Part shown: positions 49,327-60,859 of the stretch, piece after piece
Layout of the letters: each line of letters opens with the position of its first letter
Numbering within the stretch: the first letter of the stretch is position 1
Assembly (NCBI RefSeq): GCF_024713975.1
Contig: NC_091099.1
Span: 4,335,501 to 4,399,500 of the forward strand
Reading direction: 5' to 3'
From: Paralichthys olivaceus
Lineage: Eukaryota > Chordata > Actinopteri > Pleuronectiformes > Paralichthyidae
DNA length: 64,000 nucleotides
Made by a program: the position numbers and the translations under genes
The notes under the pieces: generated by a model
What the model saw: only the letters and a program-made list of their open reading frames with translations
Told to the model about the DNA's origin: nothing
Databases searched by the model: none

Positions 49327-51766
49327 ATGGACAATCAGAACAGTAAGTGATCCGTCCATCTATCCATCTATTTATCTATTTATCTATCCTTTGTCTGTGC
49401 TCCATATTAAAAACTTTATTGGAGTTAATGCTCCATGGGAAAAATGTGCTGGTGTATTATATGACTTAACACTTGCCTGAGATATGACCCATCCTAATTC
49501 CTGCAGCAAAAGCAAGAACAGCTTTTTAGCTCTGACATGGTTCAGACTAATCTATAAAAAGCAGGTTTAAGTTTAATCCAACTCAGAATTTTCCCTATTG
49601 TTGATATTTATCCGCATAAAAGGAAAACTCTTCCATTGACTTTCAGTATTTTATTAAGCAACAGCTACAGTCCTGCACGTCCACAGTTGAGCTTTGTCTC
49701 TGTTGGTCCTGTTAGTTCCGATCACTGATGTGGATGTGAGAAGTCATGAAAACAACTTGGCTCACCGCACCAGGGAGATTGATCGGGAGCGCTTGATCGT
49801 CCGCAGGGGTCAACCCTTCTCCATATCTCTGCAGTGCTGCGACTCGCTGACCCGGAATCACCATCTGGAACTGTCCCTGCACCTCGGTGAGTGCAACACA
49901 ACCGGTAACATCATGTTGGGGTCAATATATTTTTACACAATCTGTAACACAGGGGTCACCAACCCTTTTGAAACTGAGAGCTACTTCATGGGTACTGAGT
50001 CATACGAAGAGCTATATATTATTATTAATGATAAATGATACTCATCTATGTGAAGACACTGATCACGTTAATGATTTCTCACAATAATTATCAACAATGA
50101 CTTAACAAGGTGGGAAACAGATGATATCAATATTCAACACTTTATTTCTGTTAATCTCAGCAATTGTTTAAATTTTCAGATGATCACTTCGACAACATTT
50201 CATAAGAAAAATGTTCCATTTTCACGAACCACTGACCAACACTTTTAACAAATCATAGTCAATAGTCAACTTCAATATGAGAATAGAACTTTGACAGTAT
50301 AAACAGTAAATAATTACATTTAATTTAAAACGCATATCAAATTTTAGACGCCGCTCACCGCCTGCGGGCGACTCATGTGGTCCTTGGGGGCTACCTGGTG
50401 CCCGCGGGCACCGTGTTGGTGACCCCTGCTGTAACATAATGTTGTGGTCAATGTTGTGGACATGATCTGATGCATCACTGTACGTCTTATGTAAAGTTCG
50501 ACATTGTGAGTTGATCATAAGTCATTTACAAAGCTTTTGACAGAAGTTAGTACAATGAAAACATAAGTGGCACTTTGTGGAACACATAACAATCCTACAT
50601 AACGATGTTTGCTTCTTGTAGCAGAAACATGGAACAAAACATGAAATGGTCTAATAAATAATTCATTTGTCATAAAACATACTTACAGATTTTTTTTTTC
50701 CAGGGTCCATCAGTTTCAGTAGAAATCATTTTAAGTAGTTGAAACTTAACAGTTCCCTTAAATTTAAAGACCATCATGAGATTGTCCTGAATCCTCCATC
50801 TAATTCATAACTTCAAAATGTAATTTCTTCTATCACATTGAGAATTAAATTGTAGACATGACGCTGATTTCAACAGTATTTTGAAGGAACCACATCCTGG
50901 TTCAGATCTAGGATTTTCCCAGCATGCCCGGGATCCGGACGTCCACGAGGAGCCTGCTAATAAGAAGCTGAACTGATGCTTCAACAATCTCTTTCATAAA
51001 TGACATGATGTTTCCTCATGTCTCCTCCAGGTAAGAAAGATGAGGTGGTGATCAAGGTGCACAATGAGCCTGAGGCTGGAGGCAAGTGGTGGTTTAACCA
51101 TCAGAAAGTGCAGGATGAAATTCTGCTGACTCTACACAGTCCAGCGGACGCCATCATTGGCGAGTACCACCTGACTGTGTTGATCAAGTCACCGGATGGA
51201 CACTTTGTGAAGAAGACTAAGAACATTGGATTCCACCTGCTCTTTAACCCCTGGTGCAAAGGTGAGAGCTCACTGATAATAATCACCAGAGTAATTATAC
51301 ATTCATATACTGCAGCTTTTCTACTTCGCTCATACTCTCACTTAGCTCATGCCTCCACCAACAGTCCCCTTATGAAGCCACATTCAAATTCACTAGATTT
51401 AGACAAAGCTCGAGTCAGGTGGAGTGTTAGCATGTGTGTGTATGCGTGTGCACCTGTATATATATATATATATATATATATATGTAGCCCCACCCCAGGA
51501 GGAGAGAAAAGAATCTGAGGTCCGGTTATGGTAAACTTGAATATCGTCAGTCAACTTTTATCAGCATCATAAATACTCAGAATGAAAACAAATCTCACAG
51601 GGAAAAACTGTGTCATGTTTTTCTCATGGAGGCCATCGAACGCACAAATAATTCATGTCGTTGTGTCCGTTTGTTTTGTCAACACTCGACCTCTATAGCT
51701 TTATCTGGGATACAAAATATCTGCAATCATTTCTCTCTCTTGAATCTGCTTAATGTTAATGGCTCT

Positions 51767-51801
<35 letters not shown>

Positions 51802-51937
51802 CAGATGATGCTGTGTACCTCCCTGATGAAAGGATGCTCGATGAGTATGTTATGAATGAGGAGGGGATCATTTACAGGGGAACCTCGAATCACATCAGTA
51901 GCATACCCTGGAATTACGGACAGGTAACACACACACA

Positions 51938-51982
<45 letters not shown>

Positions 51983-53438
51983 GATTGAGTTTGTCTGTGT
52001 CTATCAGGCCAATAGGGGCCCAGTGTGAATTGTCACAGCAGTGTGATAGCGGAGAGGCTGGCGCAGGTCAGGACGTGAGTTTGTTGGACGGAGGAAACTT
52101 CTGAGCAGGAGGTGTCAGAATGTAACCAAACCACACAAACACGGGCCTGTGTTGTCCCCTCGCAGCACAGAGGGGAAGACAAACACGGAGGGGTGTGTGT
52201 GCCAGACAGGCAAACACATAGATGGCACATAGACAGGAGCTGGTGCAACAGAGTCCCAAAGACAGACATTTAAAATATGTGTGAAAAAGTTTTATGTTGA
52301 ATTTTCTTTTCTCTGTTCCTGTGTGTCTCTCTCAGTTTGAGGACTATGTGATGGACATCTGTTTTCAAGTTCTGGACAACTCCAAGGAAGCCCTGAAGAA
52401 TTCAAAGATGGACATTGAGAAGAGATCTGACCCTGTCTATGTCAGCAGGATGATCACTGCGATGGTGACGATCTTTTACACTCTTCCAACAACAATAGAA
52501 ACACGTCTTTAGTTTTACTTTGTCAAAATTCTTTGTTGTAGACTCCTTGGATTGTGTGTTTCTTGATATCAGTGTGTGTTTCCAGCAGAAACAGATTAAA
52601 GCACTTTCATTAGAATAAATTGAAGTGGGATATAACATACAGCGGGAAAATGTCCCGAAATGTTTCTAACACGTGATGGACACAAACGTGAAAGAATACG
52701 AATGTCTCATGATGAAAACGGTGTCATACACGTAGGAAACGCAGACAGAGGAGTCAACATGGAAAGACAACAGGATTCTGTGTCTAACCCTCACCTGAAT
52801 GTTTTCAGAAATGTTCAAGTTGTTGTGAACTTGTCTGACTTGGAAATCTCCTGCTGCGTTCTTCATATGTAAAAAAGAAACCGTGCAACCAATTTTCCAG
52901 ACAGTTTCCTTTACTGTTCATCTGCAGAGTGACCGCCTTAAGAAAAGAAGCTTTGTTTTGTCCCCACCTGTCCAGGTGAACTCTAACGGTGACAGGGGTG
53001 TGCTGACTGGTCAGTGGCACGAGCCATACACTGGCGGGTTCTCACCACTTCGGTGGACCGGCAGCGTGCCCATCCTCCGGAAGTGGAGCAAGGCCGAGGT
53101 CAGGGCGGTCAAATATGGCCAGTGCTGGGTGTTTGCTGCTGTCGCCTGCACAGGTGAGGCTTTAAGGGAAAAGAATAAATTGTTCTTTAAAAGGAAATCA
53201 TTTAATTGTTTAAAGAAGGAAAGGAATACATTATCCTAGGAAAGGGAAGGACAGAGGAACAAATAGTCCAGTCTGAAGTCTTGCTGTTTTCTTCACAGTG
53301 CTGCGTTGTCTGGGAATCCCAACACGCAACATCACTAACTTCAATTCAGCACATGATGTCGATGGAAACCTCTCCGTCGACATCGTGTTGAACAAAGAAA
53401 TGGAGAGCGTTGGCAAGAAGGACAGTAGCTGGTAGGAT

Positions 53439-53487
<49 letters not shown>

Positions 53488-56118
53488 AAATTCAGTTATT
53501 TTTCATCTCCCTCTTCTCGTGTTATCAGGAACTTCCACTGTTGGATCGAGTCCTGGATGAGGAGAGACGACCTCTCTAAAGGAAATGACGGCTGGCAGGT
53601 TTTGGACCCCACCCCTCAAGAACTGAGTGATGGTACATTAATCGTTTCTGTCAGCGCTGGTTTTCTTTGGTATCATATAAAAGTAAAATGATGCAATTAG
53701 AGCTATCCTGTTAATCACATGGAACTGTCATCGTTAACACAAATATTTAATTTGAAAGGAAAAATAAAATAAATCTGCTTCGATCTAATCGGTGCTCTTC
53801 AGGTGAGTATTGCTGCGGCCCGTGTCCAGTCACCGCCATCAAGGAGGGAAATCTGAGTGTGAAGTACGACGCTCCGTTTATCTTCGCTGAGGTGAACGCT
53901 GACATCATCTACTGGATGGCTGGACCAGGAGGCGAACGGAAGAAGGTGAGAGTTTTAAATAATGTCAGGAAAATTTAAAATAAGAATTAGATTAATAGTC
54001 TTGTCCTTTCAAAAAGATTTATTGTTTTATTGAGGGTGATCAAAATTATTTTTGTTACAGATCGATGTGGACCAGAGTGGTGTGGGGAAGAACATCAGCA
54101 CCAAAAGTCTTTATGGCGACTACAGGGAGGATGTCACTCTGCACTACAAATACCCCGAAGGTTTGTCAGAAAGTTGCTCAGAGAGGAGTAGATGGATGAG
54201 GATCAATAGGTTTACAACATCTTCTCTGCAGGCTCCAAGAAGGAGAGAGAGGTGTACCAGAAGGCCGGACACCGAATCAAAGAGCAGATCTGTGAAAACA
54301 AAGGTCCACAACAATTGCAGCTGTCAGTCAAGCACGGGAAACCTGTATTTGGCACTGACTTCGATGTGATAGTTGAGGTATGAGTGCTCAGATGGACGGA
54401 TGGTTGGATGGATGGATGTATAGTGTTGATCTTCTCTGATGATGAATCCCTTCTGTCCACAGGTGAAGAATGAAGGACAGAAAGACACCAGTCCACAGCT
54501 GCTGATTGTGGTCATGGCCGTAACCTACAATTCCATCAATCAAGGGGAGTGTCAGAGGAAGGCGACCATAGTGACCGTGCCGGCTCGCAAAAGTTAGTCG
54601 CTGAAATAAACCCTCGAAGGCCTCTCGTACAGACATACCCTGAACCAACAGAACCATGTCTGACCTTGACGCACACTTGTTCCTGATGTATCATTTATAT
54701 TTCATATTTGTGTTCAGCCCACAAGGAAGTGCTGCGTCTGCGCTACGACGACTATGTCAAATGTCTCTCTGAGCACCATCTGATCAGGGTGAAAGCGCTC
54801 ATGGAGGTTCCAGGGGACAACAAACCCGTCATGACTGTGGCCAACATTCCACTGAGCATGCCTGAGCTCCTGGTAGAGGTGGGTACACACTGTGCAGGCC
54901 CAGATGTCAAAGGGTTGCTCAGTTTTACCTCCACCAAGGAGGTTATGGTTTCAATCATTCATTCGTTTGTTGGTTGGTTTCTTTGTTTGTCAGGAAGCTA
55001 ATGCAAAAACTACCAGACAGACCATCGTGCAACTTGGTTGAGGTGTGCAGTGTGGGTGACGGAAGAACCCGTGAAATTTTGGATCTGGGTCGGATAATTA
55101 ATAGGTTGTTTTTCAACGGTTTCACTGAGAAAATCAGTGAAAATATTGAGAAATGCTCTTCGTTGCAATATTAAAGAAAGTTATCAAAATTCCTGGATCC
55201 ACCCGGTGATCTGGGCCACCTTTGGTTAACATGTGGCATTGACCTGACTTGCTTGTGGCCCAGATCTGCCAAACAGGAGTCATCAAACAGATCGTGAAAA
55301 TATAACCTCCTTGGTGGAGGTAACCGAATACAAGTTTTTTCTTTATCAGAACCTCTCCTGTAATGTTCTACTTCAGTTGAACACTAAGCCGTCTCCTCCA
55401 TCTCCAGGTACCTGGGAGCATCATTGTTCAGGAGAAGGTGACAGCCTTCATCTCCTTCACAAATCCTCTAACTGTCCCACTGAAGCGTGGCATGTTCACC
55501 GTGGAGGGGTCCGGACTACTGTCTGCCTCTGAGATCTATGTGAAGTAAGTGCTGACAGCTTGCCTTGGCCTAAATAGCAGAAGGTGTTGATCCCATATGA
55601 GCTAGCTCACAGCGTTAGATCCTCAAAGTCGAGGTTTAAGTCTGAAAGGTGACCGAGGTTTTGGCATCACAGCCCCTTGGCTTCCCACATGGCTTTCGAA
55701 ATTCCACGCAGTGTGTGGGACAGATGTGGAATTCGAGACGTGGGCCAAATCTGGGCCACGACAGTTTTTCTGTGTGGGTTGGAATGACCTACCTGAGATA
55801 AGACTTGCAGAGTCGGTGACTTCTTTCAAATCACCTCCTAAACCCCTTTTCTTTTTTTTTTGCTTTTTATGTAATATCATCTTCTTTTTATTGTTCCTAT
55901 TCCCTATATCTGAAGTTACTGCTTTTACATGACATGTCTTCTCTTTCAGAGGGGACATTGCTCCAGGCCAGAAGGTTTCTGTCAAGATCACCTTCACGCC
56001 TATGAGGGTCGGGGTGAGGAAGCTCCTGGTGGACTTTGACTCTGACAGGCTGAAGGATGTGAAAGGAGTCACGACAGTGGTCGTCCGCAAGAAATCCTGT
56101 TTTATTAGGTGTCCTTAA
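49327..56118 (+). CDS. Transglutaminase, TGM2-like (15 coding exons, 688 aa)
   Basis: Exons: 49327-49342, 49716-49886, 51031-51261, 51805-51923, 52336-52464, 52976-53153, 53299-53431, 53529-53632, 53803-53945, 54061-54160, 54232-54377, 54463-54592, 54718-54878, 55408-55544, 55950-56118; total 2067 nt. Order: N-terminal beta-sandwich (to about residue 140), catalytic core with KYGQCWVF (Cys272), NFHCW (His329) and LDPTPQE (Asp352), then two beta-barrels (ending near FIRCP). Trp249 (PLRWTGSV) sits where the family has its transition-state Trp. [10 protein letters not shown] corresponds to a Ca-binding loop. Triad spacing 57/23 is close to human TGM2 (58/23), and human TGM2 has 687 aa. The enzyme makes Ca-dependent glutamine-lysine isopeptide bonds. 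No signal peptide. Exon 1 codes only five residues plus one base. The paralogue is unresolved, so no symbol is given. Confidence 0.93.
49950..50428. mobile_element. hAT-like non-autonomous DNA transposon, 479 bp, in transglutaminase intron 2
   Basis: The ends are inverted copies of CAGGGGTCACCAAC (14 bp, perfect). The element is flanked by an exact 8-bp direct duplication CTGTAACA (49942-49949 and 50429-50436), the size known for hAT insertions. No transposase coding remains. The complete ends and duplication suggest a relatively recent insertion. Confidence 0.85.
51453..51484. repeat. (TA)n microsatellite
   Basis: An AT dinucleotide run in transglutaminase intron 3. Confidence 0.95.
51769..51800. 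repeat. (TG)16 at transglutaminase exon 4 acceptor
   Basis: The repeat abuts GCAG of the 3' splice site, with only a short pyrimidine stretch (TTTCTCTCTCTT) further upstream at about 51,730-51,741. Confidence 0.95.
51927..51977. repeat. (AC)n right after transglutaminase exon 4 donor
   Basis: About 50 nt of CA repeat with one T interruption, beginning at intron position +4. Confidence 0.95.
53440..53485. repeat. (CA)n after transglutaminase exon 7 donor
   Basis: The CA run begins about 9 nt after the exon 7 boundary, inside the 97-nt intron 7. Confidence 0.95.
54925..55323. mobile_element. MITE-like element with 22-bp perfect inverted ends, in transglutaminase intron 13
   Basis: The left end TTACCTCCACCAAGGAGG (continuing TTAT) recurs exactly inverted at 55302-55323. 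The 399-bp interior includes AGGAAGCTAATGCAAAAACT and GGAAGAACCCGTGAAATTTTGG. I saw no clear flanking duplication and no coding potential. Confidence 0.7.
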
Positions 56119-56745
56119 AAACAGACGGAAACATATTAAAGTGTGAGATAACCTGAGAGGTGTAACTCCCCTGTTGAAGAAATGATGAACACAAAATAAA
56201 CAAAAGGATTAGGTCAATAGTGATGTTCTAAAAGTGACGCGTGAAGGCAGATTAATTACTGATCTTCCTGGATAAACATTTCAAAATCCATTTGTCAAAT
56301 ACAAGATTCATTTAAAGTTACCATATATTTCAGCATTTCTGACTTTGCATCATGTCTGACACTCGATGTCCACATGGAAATATAACAAACAGCAGGTGAC
56401 ATGTTGTCCACGTGACAAATATGTAAACATTTTTTACTTTCTTATATTCCTTCTTGGGGCCATTGGTTTTTGTCTTTTTATCCTCAGACTGCATTAAATG
56501 AAAATCATCAGGGACTCAGTCATGAGGTTCAGGCTTAAAACATTGATCTATGTACGTGTCTTTTCTGAAAAAGATCTAAATCTGATGCTTGTTCTGTTTC
56601 TTCATTACCTGATTTACACTATGTTAGCCCACATATGATGAAAAGATTGTTTTATGTAATCTAAGTATGCATTAATTTTCATAATGATTTGGTGCGTTCA
56701 TGCTGATGGGAAACTATGCTTTCAATAAAGACTTCTTTCCCATAT
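56119..56745 (+). other. Transglutaminase 3' UTR
   Basis: No further exon is expected after the TAA at 56116-56118. A proximal AATAAA is at 56195-56200 and a stronger distal AATAAA at 56724-56729, so the transcript probably ends at about 56,745. Alternative polyadenylation is possible. Confidence 0.6.
56724..56729 (+). terminator. Poly(A) signal, transglutaminase
   Basis: AATAAA hexamer 606 nt past the stop, followed by a T/G-rich stretch (GGTTTTGGTCTGACTGG). Confidence 0.65.
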
Positions 56746-57937
56746 ATGGTTTTGGTCTGACTGGTCATTAACACACTTAATCGTCACAGTATAACAGCGA
56801 GTCAGTTCAATTCCAGGAATATCAATCTGTCCATTTAGGAACCACAAGTGATAACGAATCAGTTTCACCTGATTTGGTGCAAATTAAAGAGACAACAGGT
56901 GCAATGGAGAATCAAAGTCAAGACAACCCGCAAACAGGGGATGGTTTAACATGTGATATCCACAGACAGCTGCTCTTTCTTTATCCTTCCTGACTGATTC
57001 TTCTTTAGTTTTGTGTTCTGCTTGTGTCCTCGTCACTACCTGTAGGTTGCACAGGTAGTCCTGCTCCCCCAGGAGGACACATCCATATGTGCAGTTGCAA
57101 GACGGTTTGCTGTGTCTCCCAGTATAAAGTAGTGAGAAAAGAAACAGTCTGAATGATACAATAAAGAGTCCAGAGAGCAACGAACAAACAAGACAGTAAC
57201 ACTTTCAGGGATAAACAACAAACTAATCTGTTCAAATCTTTCGGTTTCTCAGACTTTGAGCAGAGTGAACCCTCTTTAAGATACGAAACACCAGTGAAAC
57301 ATCCTCTCATACAAATGTCTCGAAAGAGAAGAAGTGAAGTGACTGCTGGACTCACTGAATGTTCTCAGGAGAGAAGAGTCTGAGATCAGCTGTTACTTTG
57401 GAGACAGAGCTGCTGCTGGACCAGATGCTGTGCGGCCATCTGTCCACAGGGAGGCGCCATCACGACTTCTACTTCCGTATTTAAAGACGGATGGGCGGGA
57501 TCACTGATTCACACATTAATTAAAAGGTGTTAAACTGAAAGATTGGAGACTTTCTGTCTTTGATATTATTTTTTACAGTATTTATTATCCGTTTAATACT
57601 TACTCTGTGGAATTCAATGGCTTATGTACAAGGCATTGTACTAAATATATATTGTTTCAATTTCTATTCTGTTTCTATTTTATACTTCCTTGCTGTTATA
57701 CTGCATGTTTACTTATTTATTACTTTTACCAATGTCTATTTTTTTGACTATGTCTATTATTACTGCACCACAGCAAACCTCCACATTGTGAGATGAAGAA
57801 AGGATCATTTTATCTTTTCTTAGCAACAGTAATTGATTATCAAAATCATTGCTGACAATAATATGTTAATGTATTTGAATATGAAAACGAAAGTGTAAAA
57901 GACACATTGAAGAAGACAGAATTTGGAGTCATAATTT

Positions 57938-58009
57938 ATCTCTATCTATCTATTTGTCTATTTATCTATCTGTCTGTCTATCGGTCTGTCTGTCTATCTA
58001 TCTATCTAA

Positions 58010-58041
<32 letters not shown>

Positions 58042-58122
58042 TTGTCTATCGATCTATTTGTCTGTGTATTTGTCTGTCTATTTATCTATCTATCTATCTG
58101 TCTGTCTGTCTGTCTGTCTGTC
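57938..58122. repeat. (TATC)n / (TCTG)n tetranucleotide array
   Basis: About 185 nt of CTAT and CTGT tetranucleotide units with interruptions. Confidence 0.95.
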
Positions 58123-58449
58123 ACGAGTGTGTATTTCTTGTAGTATTTATACAAATCATTAGATAAACACTGTTGTACACATATAAACTAAATGATTTCC
58201 ACTTTATCAATACACAAGATAAAAGTTGGCATTACTTCCATTACAGACACATACACACACACACACACATAGAGAGAGGACATTATATTGACCTATATTG
58301 ATTTCCAGGTAATGTGTGTACAGCTACCCTTAATAGGAGATTAATGGACTTTCATTCATTGTGAACAACCAAACCAAAACCTAGACATCCTCAAACTGGT
58401 TTAATTCATACTTAACCATAACCTAACCCCCTCACATCTCACCACTAAA

Positions 58450-58735
58450 CCTTCCCCAGCAGCTCAGAAATGGTCTTTTGCCTCATTAGGGCATTGAAAT
58501 GATTATTGATTGAGATTAACGATGGTGACCTGGCTCCTCTCGTGGTTACACCACAGCAGCCAGGACTGTTGACACAAGGCAGATTCATGTCACCAAAATT
58601 AGACCCTGCATGTCTCAGCAGAACACTAGATTCATCAGAGCAAGCTACGTTTGTATTCAGTTGTCTGGTTTTGGGGAACATTCAATGTGCACTCTTTGCT
58701 TTTCTTCCCACCACAGTTGTTACATGAGAGCGGTT
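58450..58735. mobile_element. Decayed interspersed repeat fragment
   Basis: The segment AGATTCATCAGAGCAAGCTACG, continuing TTTGTATTCAGTTGTCTGG and TTTTGGGGAACATTC, resembles a repeat found in many vertebrates ('attcatcagaccaagc ... gtccagttttggtgagc'). Identity is low and limits are uncertain. Confidence 0.4.
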
Positions 58736-60078
58736 CCAACTTTTCTTTGGCTCAAACCTGAAAATACAAACTGCAGAAGAGTGATTGTGTGTGTGTGTAA
58801 ATCCCAGGTGATCAGTTTGACATTTACTCAGATCAGCACGTCTGGTATCGACAAAATATATATATAAAGTTCATTTCAGTGGTTTAACCAGCACTTTGTG
58901 TTAGATTGTGTCCAAATCAACGGGCGTGCAGGTAAGTTTCCCGGGAAAAAAAATGTTTTAGAGGCAGGAATTAAAGAGAAATAACGACTGTTCAATAATT
59001 ATCACTTGTTTCCAAGATTTTATTTGACATTAGTTGACCCTAAATTTATAATTAATATTATTAGTTTTATAACTGTTATATCATTACATTTAATACATAC
59101 AATACTTATTCCCTGGGTGTTAAGATACTGTCACTAAACCACAAGCATGCCAACACAGAAGTCAACTACCACTGTCACCCCCTTGTGGCAACTTCAACCA
59201 ATCACAATAAAAAAGTGTTACATAACACAATGTAATCCTGATTTGTTAGTTTTTGTCCAGAGGTTATGTGTATCCTGGCTGTGAATAATCCCACTGGGCG
59301 TCGACAGCTACAGAAACAGAAATGGTGAGAGTGAGATTGGCTGGTCCGAACCTGAAAAGAAGTTTGAAAACATCACAGGAACAAAGAGAGAACATTTTGT
59401 TCCAGCTGACATGGGAAACGGGGTCAATCAGTTATTTATGTCTATAGCTTTATTTTAAAGCAACATTTATTTTACTGTAATTAACACGATGAGACTCTAA
59501 TGTATTGCTAGGAAAACTGTAATATGTGGTATTTCTAATTTATATAACTTAATTGAGAAATGGAGGGAATGTTCTATCATTGCAGTTTTTAAAACCAGCT
59601 TGAAAACGTATAACTAAGCTATTGTATAATGCCATCACTGTATTGTATTCTCTTTCTATTTCTATTATTTTTTACACAGTTCTATCTCTTTTATTTTTAT
59701 TATTTTTCTATTTCAACTTATTTCTACAGATTTATCATTTTTATTTCTTCCAACTCTTTTATTCTATACTTTTAAATAGTTTTCTTGTCACTTTGTGTCA
59801 CTGCTCAACACTATACGTGCAATAATCCATAATACTAAACCCTTCAACACTTCTACTCACTGTCACATTTGTTTCTCTGCTTATTTTCTACTTTTATAGG
59901 CACTAGCTCTGCATTACCCAGTGTAAACTTCATATTTTAATTCACAATACACTTGTACTTTCAGATTCATTTTCTATTATAGTTTTGTTGTTTTGTTCCC
60001 TGCATCGTGCTGTTGTTAATGTGCTTGGAATTCATTCATTGTAATTAGTAAATAATGTGAGGAGCCTGCAAATAAATC

Positions 60079-60118
60079 AGTGCTCCTCCTCCTCCTCCTC
60101 CACCTCCTCCTCCTCATC
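60079..60118. repeat. (CTC)n trinucleotide tract
   Basis: A CTC-rich tract at the left edge of the CpG island. Confidence 0.9.
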
Positions 60119-60189
60119 ATCAGATCACACTGTCATGCTGCATCCTCTGTACGTGCACAGCCACACTCGGCTCATGGCAACACTGTACA

Positions 60190-60640
60190 CAGAGTTCAAC
60201 CACTCCACGCTGGAGGGGTAGGGGGGGCGTCCTCCGGTCCTCGCGGCCCCCGGAGCCCCTCACCCTCCCCCGGCTGCAGCTGTGGCATCACGGGGCGACT
60301 ATTCACGGCGGATGGAACCCGCGTGTCGGGGATGCGTTCGCCGCAGAGCGCGTGGGGACCGGAAACACTTGACGGCGGAATGGTTCATTCCTAATGTACG
60401 ACGTGCAGAACTGAACGCGCCGCACCCCAACTATAACTCCTACAGTCGACCAAGCGTGCTGGCGACACAAGCCCCCGCCTCCCTCGCGCTCCCATTCGCC
60501 GATCCCCTCCAGGAGGCGGGTCTTTCTGCTTCAGCTCGGCTTCCCATTGGCCGCTTCTGCTGCCGCTCCCCCCCCCCCCGTGCTTTGCATAAGCAGGTGG
60601 GGTTGCAGACGCAGGGGAGTGGGCAGGGAAGGGGTTAGTG
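60190..60640 (+). promoter_or_regulatory. CpG island, probable promoter
   Basis: CpG density is far above the surroundings (for example CGGCGGATGG, GTTCGCCGCAGAGCGCG, GACGGCGG). An inverted CCAAT box (ATTGG at 60546-60550) and an octamer-like CTTTGCAT (about 60583-60590) lie near the right side. This suggests a promoter firing rightwards. Confidence 0.6.
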
Positions 60641-60836
60641 CAAGTGGACTGAACTTCAGCGTCGGTGGAGACTATTTATTCTTATCGTGCACCTAACTTT
60701 CAACATGTCCATGCTTTCAGGGGGAAAACTGATCTGGGAGCTGTGATGTTTCTCAGATATTCTCCTGTGAGCTGAAATGAAACATGTCCTTTTTCTCTTT
60801 TTTAAAAAATTGTTGCAAAAGAAAACTTGGCAGAGG
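60640..60836 (+). other. Candidate first exon of an unidentified plus-strand gene
   Basis: After the CpG island a segment ends in a strong donor (GGCAGAG|GTAAGTAG). An ATG at 60777 opens a 20-codon frame beginning MKHVLFLFFKK that reaches the donor uninterrupted. Earlier ATGs have short frames ending before the donor. No family was recognised. It may be a 5' UTR exon. The remaining exons would lie right of the window or in unseen small exons. Confidence 0.35.
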
Positions 60837-60859
60837 TAAGTAGCTCCTCTTTATTCTAT

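Larger units (their letters stand above)
56760..60150. other. Intergenic stretch, no recognised gene
   Basis: It holds an unexplained minus-strand open region with a promoter-like motif (56.9-57.5 kb), a TATC/TCTG tetranucleotide array (57.94-58.13 kb), a decayed repeat near 58.45-58.73 kb, and AT-rich sequence. No exon with a known family motif was found. Confidence 0.55.

Noticed and set aside
57907-58166. Tyr/Leu/Ser repeat 'protein'
   Set aside because: Translation of the TATC/TCTG tetranucleotide array.
60160-60215. Short plus-strand frame MATLYTEFNHSTLEG in the CpG island
   Set aside because: Only 15 codons before a stop, unrecognised, and likely upstream of the transcription start; not enough to call a peptide.
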